A DNA stretch of 64,000 nucleotides, taken from the NCBI RefSeq assembly GCF_001640805.2, contig NC_066838.1, forward strand, positions 18,224,749-18,288,748, read 5' to 3'. Position numbers and translations under genes: made by a program. Source of the stretch: Lates calcarifer. Lineage: Eukaryota > Chordata > Actinopteri > Centropomidae. Each line of letters begins with the position of its first letter. The first letter of the stretch is position 1. The notes below the pieces were generated by a model. It had not been told where the DNA came from. It ran no database searches and saw only the letters and a program-made list of their open reading frames with translations. This document shows positions 14,901 through 23,690 of this stretch, piece by piece.

Positions 14901-17900
14901 AGTGCCTTCACTGTAGCCATTTGTTTTTCACTCATTATTACATAAATAGCTTAGTGATGCAGAGGTGAACTACAGGGTGTCTTAAAAGTAACCACTGTCT
15001 TCATACTACAGAGCCTAAGCAGGAGGCCTTAACTGGATACAGAAGTGCTCCAGATTCTTTCACACTAAATAACCTCTTTAAATTCCAAAAGGGATTACTA
15101 GTGCTAATGAGCTGTTGTGATACTTCCTAACATTGGGGGAAGGATGAGGGAGGTCAAAGGCCATTTAACTAAATCTTCATCAGTTCAAGGTCAGACTGCA
15201 GTGTAGGTCTACTAGAGGTGTGTCTCTGCTGACTCCTCACTAACTACTGGTATGACTGAAAGAAATACTATAGTTATCAGTCAGGCACAGCAGGCATAAT
15301 TTCACATTGACCACTTAAACTGTTAGCTGTGTGGCAGCTTTGATAAAGTCTGACCATCCCTGGTCATATTTATATTTATATTTATTTATAGGACAATTCT
15401 CTGCACTATCTGGAGCTTGTAATATTTAATCTGTCATGTGGACTATTTCAGTATTTATATTTTTTTATATTTATTATGACACTATTATTATTATTATTAT
15501 TGTTATTATTATTATTATTATTATTATGAGCCCCTTTGTACTAGTAATTGTGTGCATTTGTGTTCCATTTACTCATGTGCAAAATCAAACTGCCCTTGTG
15601 GATTAATAAAGTTGTACTGATTGACTGACTGATTGACTCCAAACAAAGCAGTACACAGTGATACAAGAGGCCAGATAGCCACCCCTGAATCTGCTGTGGC
15701 ATTAGTGGCAAACACTGTAATATAGAGCTGCAACGACTAGTTAATTTGTTGTTTGACTGAAAATTAACTAGCAATTATTTAACAACAGGGACTGGAAAAA
15801 TTCTATGGTAATTTTCAAAAACTATTTTCTGACATTTATAGGCCAAACGATTAATCAGGAAAATAACTGTCAGTCTTATTATCATATACCGTAACAAGGA
15901 GAAAACTCTTGATGAGAAAACACATGCCAAGCACAATCAAAAATGCACTGGGGAAGAGGAACAGTAGCCAGACACAGATCCTCACCAAAACTGACTGAAA
16001 TACAGAACTGGAATTTGCTTCTCAGTACCACAAACTGTGGCAAAACAACACATCTGACAAGCATCCTGAGCCTTTCTTAGTCCTCCTCTGTATATTTAAG
16101 ATCTTTCTGCCAAACATTTTTATACAAGCATTCTGAATACTTGAAATTGTCTTATAAACACTATCATACTTCTGCCATAATAAGCGAAACCTTGCTTGTA
16201 GGCTCTTCAACTGTAGTAAATGAGGGGGAGAGCTTTTCCCCACTTGACAACACTGTAATTCTCAAACCACTTCAGCTACAAGTGGTGTGTGTGCCTGCAT
16301 GTTTCCAATATACACTTCCTGGTCACTTTAAATTAGGCACAACTGTGCAATCTAATGATATACATGCTTCTATGGAAATCTTGCAAAGTGTTTAAAAATG
16401 TGTTTTTAAAAAAAGTGTGTAAAATTTCTGGTCACTGACTGTCTCCTATGCATTAGACCTAGAGTTCCTTAATAAGCCTCTTACCAACAAGACTGTTAGA
16501 GCTATTCCACAGACCACACAGCTGTAGCTCTAACAGGCTTGTCCCTCATCCCTCAGGGTCTTTGGTTGACTGAGTGACTTCAGGCATGCCTGAAGATGGG
16601 GCCCACTGATAAAACACTGTTTGCTACAGCCACTGGGTCTGGCTTCCCTTGCTTCCCTGGGCCTCCTAAAGCCAAATGGGCTGTAACCAATGACCCACTT
16701 GGGCTTCTCCAACTGTTTTCCTTTTTCCATGTGAGCAGTCAAGGAGAGGTGGTTGTTGGTGGCCCTATACATGTTAATCTAAAGAGACAACCATAAGCTT
16801 TGCTCAAAAGAAAATTACCACTCTATCACATGGCTCAATCTAATCTACCACTACAGGGAAATCCAGTGTTTGGAACCAGGCTAATAACCTAGTGACTCAT
16901 GGTGTCATTCGTTAGGGTTGTTGAGATCAAGAAAGCCCAGATCTCCCAGCAAACACCCAAAAACAGGCAGCTTCATCTTGGTGCCATGGTATCACTGCCA
17001 GCTCTGCTTTCACAAGCCGAGAACCAGATTCAATCTACAGATCAACCGGCTGGCTGCCAAATACCACAGAGAAGTCTGCACAAAATCAGAAGTAAACTCT
17101 GTATCTGAAAGTGTGCAAAGAGCATTCAACACAGAGACAAAAATCTATACACATAGCCCAATTGGCAGAAACAAGAAGTTTCCAAAGTTTAAAAAATAAA
17201 TTCCAGTGAGCAATGATAGAATGAGACAAGGCAAACAGAGGCACAAGAAGTGTTTCTCCTCGACAATGAAAAATTCACAACAGGCATCTTTCTCTCAGAT
17301 TAACATCCTTGCCTGAGCCAGGGCCATCTGTGTTATGCCAGCAGCCTGGCACAGAAACAGAAATGTGGGGGAGATGGGCATGGGAGGAAAGGGCCAGGAG
17401 GGTGACACAGAGAGGGTGGGGGGAAAAGGAAGAATAAACACAGGAGCAGATTAAAACTTCTAGGCAAGAAAGCCATGTGACCACTGGAAGAAGGGAAAAC
17501 AGTGGAAAATCACAGTCATATCTCTTTTGCTCCACCTAACACAAAAAGCTCATCTGTCTTGCCCTGTTTTCTACCACAATTCACTGATAAACACAAAGCT
17601 GGCATCACCTACATGCAACAGTGAAGCGTAAACACACATAACTCTGGCATAAAATCTCTACTATTTTGACTCCAAACTTAAGACTAGTTGATACCTGCAC
17701 TTACACTATGCTGTGGAGGAGTGAGAAGATCTGGTATGATTGTGGGCTGGGTGGATTCTTGGCTCAAACAAACTCTGATTCTCCCTTAAAGAAAGTCAAT
17801 AAAAACATGTCATTCACTGGACTACAATAGAGTCTCAGTCTCAGATTTACTGTGTCTTCAGTTTACCCCATCACACAACGAAGTAACTAAACCACTTGAC

Positions 17901-20750
17901 TATTAATGATACTGAGCAGAATAAAATATGCACAGAAGTATTTAGTGACTAAACCGGAAATGATCACGTGATTAATTAGCTGTTGCCCATTAATCTCCTG
18001 TCAATTCAAATCATTCAATCAATCAAATTCAATTTTTTTTTTCCAAAAACACCAAAATTCCCTAGTTTCAGCATCTCAAATGTGGATATTTGCCAGAGTG
18101 AAGTCATCATATGCCTTGTATTGTCCAAACAACAGATGATAACTCACTGCAGCTCTGATCTATAGAGATCACCTTAGATGCTGGGAAATTGGAATGGGAA
18201 TTTTTCCCCTATTAAAAAGACATTTTACAGACAAAACAATAATTCAAGAAAAAAACCAACAGATTAATTGATTGTTAAAATAAAACTAAAACAACTATTT
18301 CACATTATGTTTTGAACAAACCTCATTCGTATGACCTAACTCAGAACAACCCTAATGACCATTGTCATAAAGTGTCTTAAATAATTTAATCTAATAGAGG
18401 CAGGTTTAATCAGCATGAGAACACAAACAGTTCTGGTAAATTTAAGAAGGCTCCAACTTATTGATTCAAAGGTCTCAATCAATGGTTCTGATCTGCTCAG
18501 TAAGCTGCTGAACCAAAAAGCAATCTGATGAAACAAACTAATCAGGTCAGCATGGTATTTTGTTTATTCAGCAGTTTTTATGGAAAACTATTCACTCAAA
18601 GCTACAAAACTGTACATGAAAGAGTGACTAGATGAGAGCATTACTGTGGGAAAGGACCATTTGTATTGTGATTAACATCTATTATTGATTGTCCACTAGA
18701 GGGAGTTTTAATGTGTGTCACTAGGGAAGAATAAAACACTGTAAATTGTTTCCTGTTCCACATCCTATCATGTGCTGAGTCCAATCGCAGCTCAGCGCTG
18801 TCAAGTAGAGAGAGATGTGGGAATGCTCATTGTTACTATCACTCTGCATGACATCATCATGATCCAAATGAAATCACCGTGTGGTCTCGAGCGCTACTGT
18901 ATCTTCATTCATTCCTAACCAACGGCATGTTATCTTTGCAGTCCTCTTTAGTGAGGAGATGCGTCACTGCCTTGTGATGCTACAGTCATACAAAACAGGT
19001 TTAGCTCTTTTCAATGCATCAAGCTGTCTGCATTCTTTCCTCTCTCAGGTTACTGACGCAGCGTGTTTTCAGGATCCTAGGCAAAGAATTCACTGAGGCC
19101 ACAGGACCGCCACACGCTTCCCAGCAGGCTACAACGCACTTCAGCTGCTTCCTGTCTGCCTACCTCCTGTTGCACAGAGGGAGGGAGGCAGGGAGTAGCA
19201 CAGCTCATAACATGCAGACACACTGCTGGGACAGAGCGCACACAAGCATCCCCTTTGCACTGTCCGCTCCAATAACTGTGCTCAGTGTCATTACATTATC
19301 AGCTGGGCAAATGACTACAGCAAAAATGAAGAACGGATGAATTTAAAATGAATCCTTAACTATTTTAATCTCAGTGGTGAAAGAATAACAAATCACAGTA
19401 CAGGTTTTTCTTTCTTTGAGGGGGGCCAGTCATGCTTACTGTAGTCCCCCTTAAGCCTCCTGGGAGAGAGACGGAGAGGGAGAGGGAGAGGGAGAGGGAG
19501 AGAGAGATAATCCCTGCTGCAGTCTCCAAAGGACGGAAATAATTAGTTAATACCTTTGCACAGTCTAAGCTGGTGATTTTCTTGTGTCTGTGTAATGCAA
19601 GACAAGATAGACTCTCCTCGTGCATTTTTAAAAAACTGCTGATCGCTATACTTCAGCGGTGGTACGCGTCTCCACATCAGCAGCTATTGCTTGTCAATCA
19701 CTTCTCCTGTGTAAACCATTTAAAATTTAGTGGTAGCCCATTTGCAACTTAGCGGACTCCCTCATGAGACTCTGGCTGACTGACAGCTCCCTGAAGACAT
19801 CACCATTATGCTATCATGATGTGTGAACCTTCACCCACACAGAGGGGAGTGCAGAGGGAGGGCTTCCAGTGAGAGTAAGGCATTCCTTCACTAATTTTAT
19901 ATCACTGATTGACTGAGAAAACAACTTATTTGTATTTTTTGTAAAGAACAAAAATGTGAAGATTAGTTACTTAAAATATTTTAACAAATGCCTCAAACAA
20001 ATCTTCACTGTCATTAAAATGTGACTGTTGAATATGCTTTGTCTGCTCTTAAACAGGCACTTTGCTTGGGTATCACAGAGAGACAGAATGTGTACAAGAT
20101 GGACAGCTTTAGTACTTTACCTGCAGCTCACACCAGGCAACCTCCACCCAGGTCTCAGTATCCAGGCCCTTGTACACTGTCTTGAAGGACCCTCTCCCCA
20201 GCTCAATGTCAAACTTGAGGAACCTTCCTCCCGGAGATGTGGAGACTGCTTTCATCTCTGCCTCCTCCTCATTCTCCTCGCTGGCTGCCTTGATGGCAGT
20301 TTTAGCACCATCACTGCACGTAACATTTAATGCATCCCCACCTTTTTCTTTCTCCTCATCAGCACTGGCGCTCTCTGTTGCGCTGTCTTTGTGCCCACCT
20401 TGGCTTTCAGTGCTGGAACCCTCTTGTATCCCACAACTAGTCCCCCGAGTCCTGTCCACTATTGTTCGCAGGTTTATGTTTAGGATCTTGCTCCTGTTAT
20501 CACATTCAGGTGCTTCAAAGGCCTGCTCGTCTGTGTCCGAAAACCACAGACTCCTCCTGATGAATCTCTGATGCACACTCCTTTGATAGCTCGATGAGGG
20601 GTATGCACTGGGGTCACTCCCTCCTCTCACTACTGGATCCACAAGGTTGATATTCCCATCACCCATGGCCAGTTCACACTGAGAGCTGGGTACAGATGTA
20701 TATTTTAGTTCTTGGTGGGCCTCGGAGTTTGAATTAGCCTCCGGCTCCAT
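257..20750 (-). CDS. wnk2: WNK2 serine/threonine kinase, 5' part of gene (eight coding exons, 3' end beyond window)
   Basis: With-no-lysine kinases phosphorylate SPAK/OSR1 and so control cation-chloride cotransporters in the cytosol. Splicing 20121-20750, 5275-5447, 4949-5169, 4699-4856, 2873-2961, 2180-2399, 460-739 and 257-372 gives 629 residues with all phases matching. Seen: kinase domain from residue ~176; glycine loop [11 protein letters not shown] (185-195) with the WNK catalytic lysine K190; cysteine C207 (VAWCELQ) where other kinases have lysine; HRDLKCDN (304-311); DLGLATL (325-331) with the two chloride-pocket leucines; activation-loop serines S335 and S339; APE at 348-350; PF2/CCT-like domain ~435-520; acidic degron [10 protein letters not shown] (567-576). 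Residues such as [27 protein letters not shown] and [11 protein letters not shown] fit WNK2 best, and the ninj1/card19/susd3/fgd3 neighbourhood is that of human WNK2. WNK3 is the next closest. Human WNK2 is ~2,300 residues, so most of the C-terminal part lies left of position 1. Confidence 0.93.
460..739 (-). CDS. wnk2: wnk2 exon 8: end of PF2 domain and acidic degron
   Basis: 280 nt, TTTTTTGTCAG acceptor and GTAAGA donor, ending one base into a codon. It starts [18 protein letters not shown] and contains [10 protein letters not shown] at 503-532. In WNK1/WNK4 this acidic motif is the KLHL3-CUL3 recognition site, mutated in familial hyperkalaemic hypertension. The linker between is poorly conserved. 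Confidence 0.93.
503..532 (-). other. wnk2: WNK acidic degron [10 protein letters not shown]
   Basis: Ten codons reading [10 protein letters not shown], identical to the WNK4 core that docks on the KLHL3 Kelch propeller. Full identity suggests fish WNK2 is also open to CUL3-mediated turnover. That is inference from the motif. Confidence 0.85.
740..2179. other. wnk2 intron 8
   Basis: 1.4 kb between exons 8 and 9 counted from the left. AT-rich single-copy-looking DNA with purine-rich patches at 800-870 and 1280-1400. No coding or RNA feature recognised. Confidence 0.7.
2180..2399 (-). CDS. wnk2: wnk2 exon 7: kinase end and PF2 (CCT-like) domain
   Basis: 220 nt, TTCTCCTAG acceptor and GTGAGT donor. 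It encodes [48 protein letters not shown] and the beta strand [14 protein letters not shown]. This is the autoinhibitory/RFxV-binding PF2 fold that follows every WNK kinase domain. Confidence 0.95.
2873..2961 (-). CDS. wnk2: wnk2 exon 6: kinase C-lobe
   Basis: 89 nt, TTTTCCTCAG acceptor and GTGAGT donor. It encodes [17 protein letters not shown] then [13 protein letters not shown]. The ECIC stretch matches WNK2 rather than WNK1/WNK3 (EGCIRQ). Confidence 0.94.
2962..4698. other. wnk2 intron with a possible retroposon tail near 3560-3606
   Basis: 1.7 kb intron. Around 3560-3606 two copies of TCCTAATAAA are followed by a short GATTCT repeat, which looks like the 3' end of an old LINE/SINE. The rest shows nothing codable. 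Confidence 0.5.
4699..4856 (-). CDS. wnk2: wnk2 exon 5: P+1 loop and C-lobe helices
   Basis: 158 nt, CTTCAG acceptor and GTGAGT donor, ending on a complete codon. It encodes [37 protein letters not shown] and [14 protein letters not shown], all family-typical. Confidence 0.95.
4949..5169 (-). CDS. wnk2: wnk2 exon 4: catalytic loop and activation loop
   Basis: 221 nt, TTTCTGCAG acceptor and GTAGGA donor. It encodes [13 protein letters not shown], the catalytic HRDLKCDN, the DLG metal-binding motif and the activation loop [14 protein letters not shown]. The loop has alanine where human WNK1, WNK2 and WNK4 have arginine (LKRAS). Confidence 0.95.
5275..5447 (-). CDS. wnk2: wnk2 exon 3: kinase N-lobe (helix C to hinge)
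   Basis: 173 nt, CTAG acceptor and GTGAGT donor, phase 0 to 2. It encodes [31 protein letters not shown] and [12 protein letters not shown]. This is the near-invariant WNK helix C and hinge segment; the conserved glutamate of helix C is present. Confidence 0.94.
6562..6589. repeat. (GT)n microsatellite
   Basis: Uninterrupted GT run followed by an imperfect TATGTGTGTG extension; inside the large wnk2 intron. Confidence 0.95.
8862..8900. repeat. (CA)n microsatellite
   Basis: About 19 CA units preceded by TATACATATATA; inside the large wnk2 intron. Confidence 0.95.
13086..14413 (+). mobile_element. Degenerate Tc1/mariner-family DNA transposon
   Basis: A 1.33-kb element flanked by TA dinucleotides (13084-13085 and 14414-14415), the usual Tc1 target site. 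The left end CAGCAATGAGAAAAAATAAG and the right end, whose complement starts CAGTAAAAGG, are imperfect inverted repeats. Between them is a decayed transposase, read forward. MPTSKEI starts at 13421 and resembles the paired-type DNA-binding domain. WMDESK near 13833 holds the first DDE aspartate. [21 protein letters not shown] with the second aspartate, and LNAIEML with the final acidic residue follow. Stops and frame changes near 13795, 13880, 14080 and 14165 break it, so it is inactive. Confidence 0.9.
13421..14320 (+). pseudogene. Broken Tc1 transposase
   Basis: Remnant of the DDE transposase in the element above. The N-terminal open stretch is 13421-13793. The middle and C-terminal parts are readable only in pieces (13926-14168 and 14081-14320 in different frames). 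Catalytic acidic positions are still recognisable but the frame is broken several times, so no functional protein is expected. Confidence 0.85.
15360..15650 (+). repeat. Probable LINE 3' tail with ATT microsatellite
   Basis: A low-complexity TATTTATATTT region and an (ATT)n run (15483-15527) are followed by a stretch ending AATAAAGTTGTACTGATTGA and a GATT/GACT short tandem repeat. This layout is typical of 5'-truncated fish L2/Rex-like LINEs. Family assignment is by resemblance only. Confidence 0.5.
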
Positions 20751-20932
20751 GGTGACTTGAAAAGTTCACTCACTTTGGTTTCCAGGTCATCCGTGCCATG
20801 GCTAGACTTCCTAACATGCAGATTTTAGAGATGGATACCTGCAGCGCCCACTCGGTGACGCAGTTTGCCAGCAGAGGCCCCTAACAACACTGGGATGGAT
20901 GGCATAGACAAGATTTCATCCGACAAGAAGAG
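20121..20932 (-). CDS. wnk2: wnk2 exon 2: 5'UTR end, start codon, N-terminus and first kinase strands
   Basis: The acceptor is a good pyrimidine tract ending TTCTTGCAG just above 20932. The start ATG is at 20748-20750 and the exon ends after CTGCAG at a GTAAAG donor (20115-20120). It encodes residues 1-210. Residues ~1-175 are a Ser/Glu-rich, probably disordered leader containing an RFIRRS patch like the RFFRRS of mammalian WNKs. Residues 176-210 start the kinase fold. Confidence 0.93.
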
Positions 20933-21288
20933 CTGCAAGAAGAAATGTTGCCAATAAGTGAAATAAAACCGGTCTGCAAGACAATGCTGAGGTTATAGAA
21001 GCTATGTAAGGTTTAAGTTACATGGTGTCAATAAAAAAGCAGGTGTATGAAAAGGCAAGCACACGAGTTTTAAAAAAACATTCTTGGCAGAAAATATCGT
21101 TGTTCAGGTGAAAGAAAAACTAGCAAAAAGAAAAATTAGCAAGCTGGCTCTGACGACACAAGTTAACGTTAAGTTTGACATTTCGCAACTAACGTTTACT
21201 AGAGTAAAATTAACCCCCGCACCCAGACAATATTAATTAGCCTCCAAACAATCGCGTAACAGTTACATTTAACATGAATGGGACTTAC

Positions 21289-21720
21289 CTACTTCAGAAA
21301 AGCGAAGATAACCGACCACACGACCTCGGCTAAACTCACGCTAGCGATACACGCAAACCTGCCAGGTCCACTGTTCGGCGAACCCCGCTAACGTTAGCCG
21401 ACCGTCCACGACAAAAGGTGGACTTTAAAAACGCCCTATCTGCATATTATCCCCATTTTCACGGACGAGAGCTCACCACCAACGACCGCAAACAAATTCG
21501 GTAAACTCGCCGTTTGCTAACTGAACCCAAATCCCATACTGACGAGAAAAAGAAACAAAAAAAGACGAATACGTTTTATTTATCTCCTTCCAAGTCCTCG
21601 CATCCCTCTCTTCTTCGGCTGCAGATACTGGAGCTAAACGCTGCCGAGTCTCTCCGCTGTTTCTTCTTCGTGGCTGCTGCTGCTCAATGCGGAGCGTGTA
21701 GTTGAAGAGCAATCGGCTTT
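21289..21720 (-). promoter_or_regulatory. wnk2: wnk2 promoter and first (non-coding) exon
   Basis: A strong donor (AG|GTAAGT, GT at 21287-21288) gives a 5'UTR exon ending at 21289 that would join exon 2 at 20932. The surrounding 21.3-21.7 kb is clearly richer in CG dinucleotides than the flanks. The transcription start is not fixed; the upper bound is a guess. No TATA box is seen. Confidence 0.6.
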
Positions 21721-21880
21721 AAGACACGGGGGGGGGTTACTTTACCTGTCGTCCCCTCGGAAATTAATTTACGTGTACGACTGTTTTCGCTTATCGTCGT
21801 CTCTCTCTTCCCCCCCATTTAGGCTTAATACACCGGTGAGGAGGCACACAAATGTGTTTCCCATTCAGCTCGCTTGGTTC

Positions 21881-21915
21881 CACGCCCCTGGTAACGACTG
21901 GAGGAATCGTCCAAT
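21881..21915. promoter_or_regulatory. GC-box and CCAAT box between wnk2 and ninj1
   Basis: CACGCCCCTG (21881-21890) and CCAAT (21911-21915) lie just upstream of the CpG-rich wnk2 start region. Both elements work in either orientation, so they could serve wnk2 leftward and a ninj1 first exon rightward. Confidence 0.4.
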
Positions 21916-22313
21916 CACAACAGAGAGCCTACTCATAGCCTACTGCTGTACTGCTCAACAGCAAGAGTGACACACATTTCACATGAAAAAACCAACAAAC
22001 AGTGTCAAGAGTTAACGCAATAATACATGACAAATCATCTGTAATTTTTTTCTATCACGCCCTTTGCACTCATTCATCCACATGTCTCTCACTCAGAGAT
22101 TAACAGCCATATGATCAAGGTTTTGTTTCTAAATAATAATATTAGTATCACAGTTGCTGTGGCACATAACTGCAAGTGCATCTGGTATTATGGTCAGCAG
22201 GCTATATTTCCTCAGGTCCCGTCTTCTCTTCCCCTACAACAGGATTCACTTTACAGCTCAGTTTCTCAGAGCTGCTTCCTGCAGGTGAGGTGCAGTAGCA
22301 TACGCATAGAAAA

Positions 22314-22358
22314 ATGATGAGCACAAGCAGCAGCAGCAACAGGAGAAGTGGGACTGAG
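22314..22358 (+). CDS. ninj1: Candidate ninj1 exon 1
   Basis: Two ATG codons in a row begin a 15-codon open stretch (MMSTSSSSNRRSGTE) that ends at a strong donor GAG|GTAAGA. Its phase (0) is exactly what ninj1 exon 2 needs, and it sits close to the wnk2 promoter. The N-terminus of ninjurin-1 is poorly conserved, so sequence cannot confirm it. Another first exon in 22-27.9 kb is possible. Confidence 0.33.
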
Positions 22359-22995
22359 GTAAGATATTTGAGGCCGTTTCTTTTTCTTTTTTTTAAATCT
22401 GGAAAACAGGTAAATACTGCATTGTGGGATGCATGCGAGATCAGTGTTTGAAGAAGAATATGGAATGATAAGTTGTGGGTTGCACAACTCAAAACTTCAA
22501 GACATGAAAAAACACATTAGGAGCATAGCCTGGGTGCAATATTTCTCAAGAGTTTCTCATTCTTGCTTTCTTGCAAACAACTGAATGGAGTGGAAAATGC
22601 ATTTAATAAATAACCCAGTAGGGATATAGAGAAATCCAACAAGTACCAAACAAGTTGGCTAATTATGATATTATAACAATAAACTTGATTTATATTGCCT
22701 AAAATGCAACACAAATTGAATAAAAATAACATCAATCTTAAGGTGATGGTATTAAAGTATCTGTATGAAGTGTGGGGGGGGGGACATATATAAACCGCAA
22801 TAAATTGCATATCCACACAGAAACAAGTAAATAAATGCAAAACATTTAAACAGAGATCTTCATGTCCGTTGCAGGCATGCTGGGTCAAATGACAGACTGG
22901 TTCAGTTGAGGAATGAAGCATTGTTGGCACCTGAGTGACCTTATAAATAATGAATGCCCTCCTTTGTTTCCACTTCACTGGCCAAAATGCACACA

Positions 22996-22999
<4 letters not shown>

Positions 23000-23033
<34 letters not shown>
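23000..23033. repeat. (CA)n microsatellite
   Basis: Pure CA run, with ACACACAAAC just before it. Confidence 0.95.
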
Positions 23034-23035
<2 letters not shown>

Positions 23036-23154
23036 TAGCGTTAGACCCTATGCATTGCTTTGTCAACTACAAACAGAGGAGAAAGATAACATGTGGATAG
23101 TGTTAAGATGGCTCAATCAAAAAAGTCACAACAGAGAGAACAAATGTGGTCCAG

Positions 23155-23318
23155 TGAGGCACCTCTGGAGGTTCTTTGAAGAACTGTTTGCAGAGATAGT
23201 TCTTTAAAGAACCACTAGCTAAAAAGTTCTTTGTGGAACTAAAAATGGTTCTTTTATGGCATTACTTTGTAGAACCATTTTTGGTTCTAGTTAGCACCTT
23301 TATTTTTGTGAGTGCACT
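23155..23318. repeat. Fish GGTTCTTT-type MITE remnant
   Basis: Alternating GGTTCTTT/AAGAACC blocks (for example TTCTTTAAAGAACC near 23200), ending GCACCTTTATTTTTGTGAGTG. This resembles an abundant teleost palindromic MITE family. The left end is truncated. Confidence 0.6.
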
Positions 23319-23367
23319 GTTAAGGACAGCACCAAAAGGTCTGCAATGACTAGGCCAAACTCCATAT

Positions 23368-23371
<4 letters not shown>

Positions 23372-23416
<45 letters not shown>

Positions 23417-23425
23417 ACACACACA
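23372..23425. repeat. (CA)n microsatellite, interrupted once
   Basis: CA run broken by one ATACA. Confidence 0.95.
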
Positions 23426-23643
23426 GTTTTACATAATGTCACCCTACCGCATGCCACGACTAGATTGTTGCAGGACAAGGAGTGTTTATTATGTTTTATG
23501 TGGTGATTGAAGTTGCCATTTGACAAGTAATTGTAATATACTGTATAGTTCAAGCTGCATCTGGTTTTACAGAGCAAGGAAATGAACTTCACTGTGTCAT
23601 CTCTATAGTCGCTGTCTTAATAGCGCCATTTAATTTCAGATAA

Positions 23644-23644
<1 letters not shown>

Positions 23645-23686
<42 letters not shown>

Positions 23687-23690
23687 TGTG
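23645..23690. repeat. (GT)n microsatellite
   Basis: GT run with one TATG interruption. Confidence 0.95.

Larger units (their letters stand above)
5448..20120. other. 14.7-kb wnk2 intron inside the kinase domain
   Basis: It separates the first kinase strands from helix C. It contains microsatellites (6562-6589, 8862-8900, 15483-15527), a degenerate Tc1 transposon (13086-14413), a LINE-like 3' tail (15360-15650) and a GAGAGG tract near 19474-19505. No spliced gene can be read on either strand. Long open frames at 7464-7994 (minus) and 10211-10636 (plus) resemble nothing known and lack exon signals. Regulatory elements are possible but not readable by eye. Confidence 0.8.

Noticed and set aside
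22517..23032. 171-codon minus frame starting MCVCVCVC
   Set aside because: Starts inside a CA microsatellite; composition-driven.
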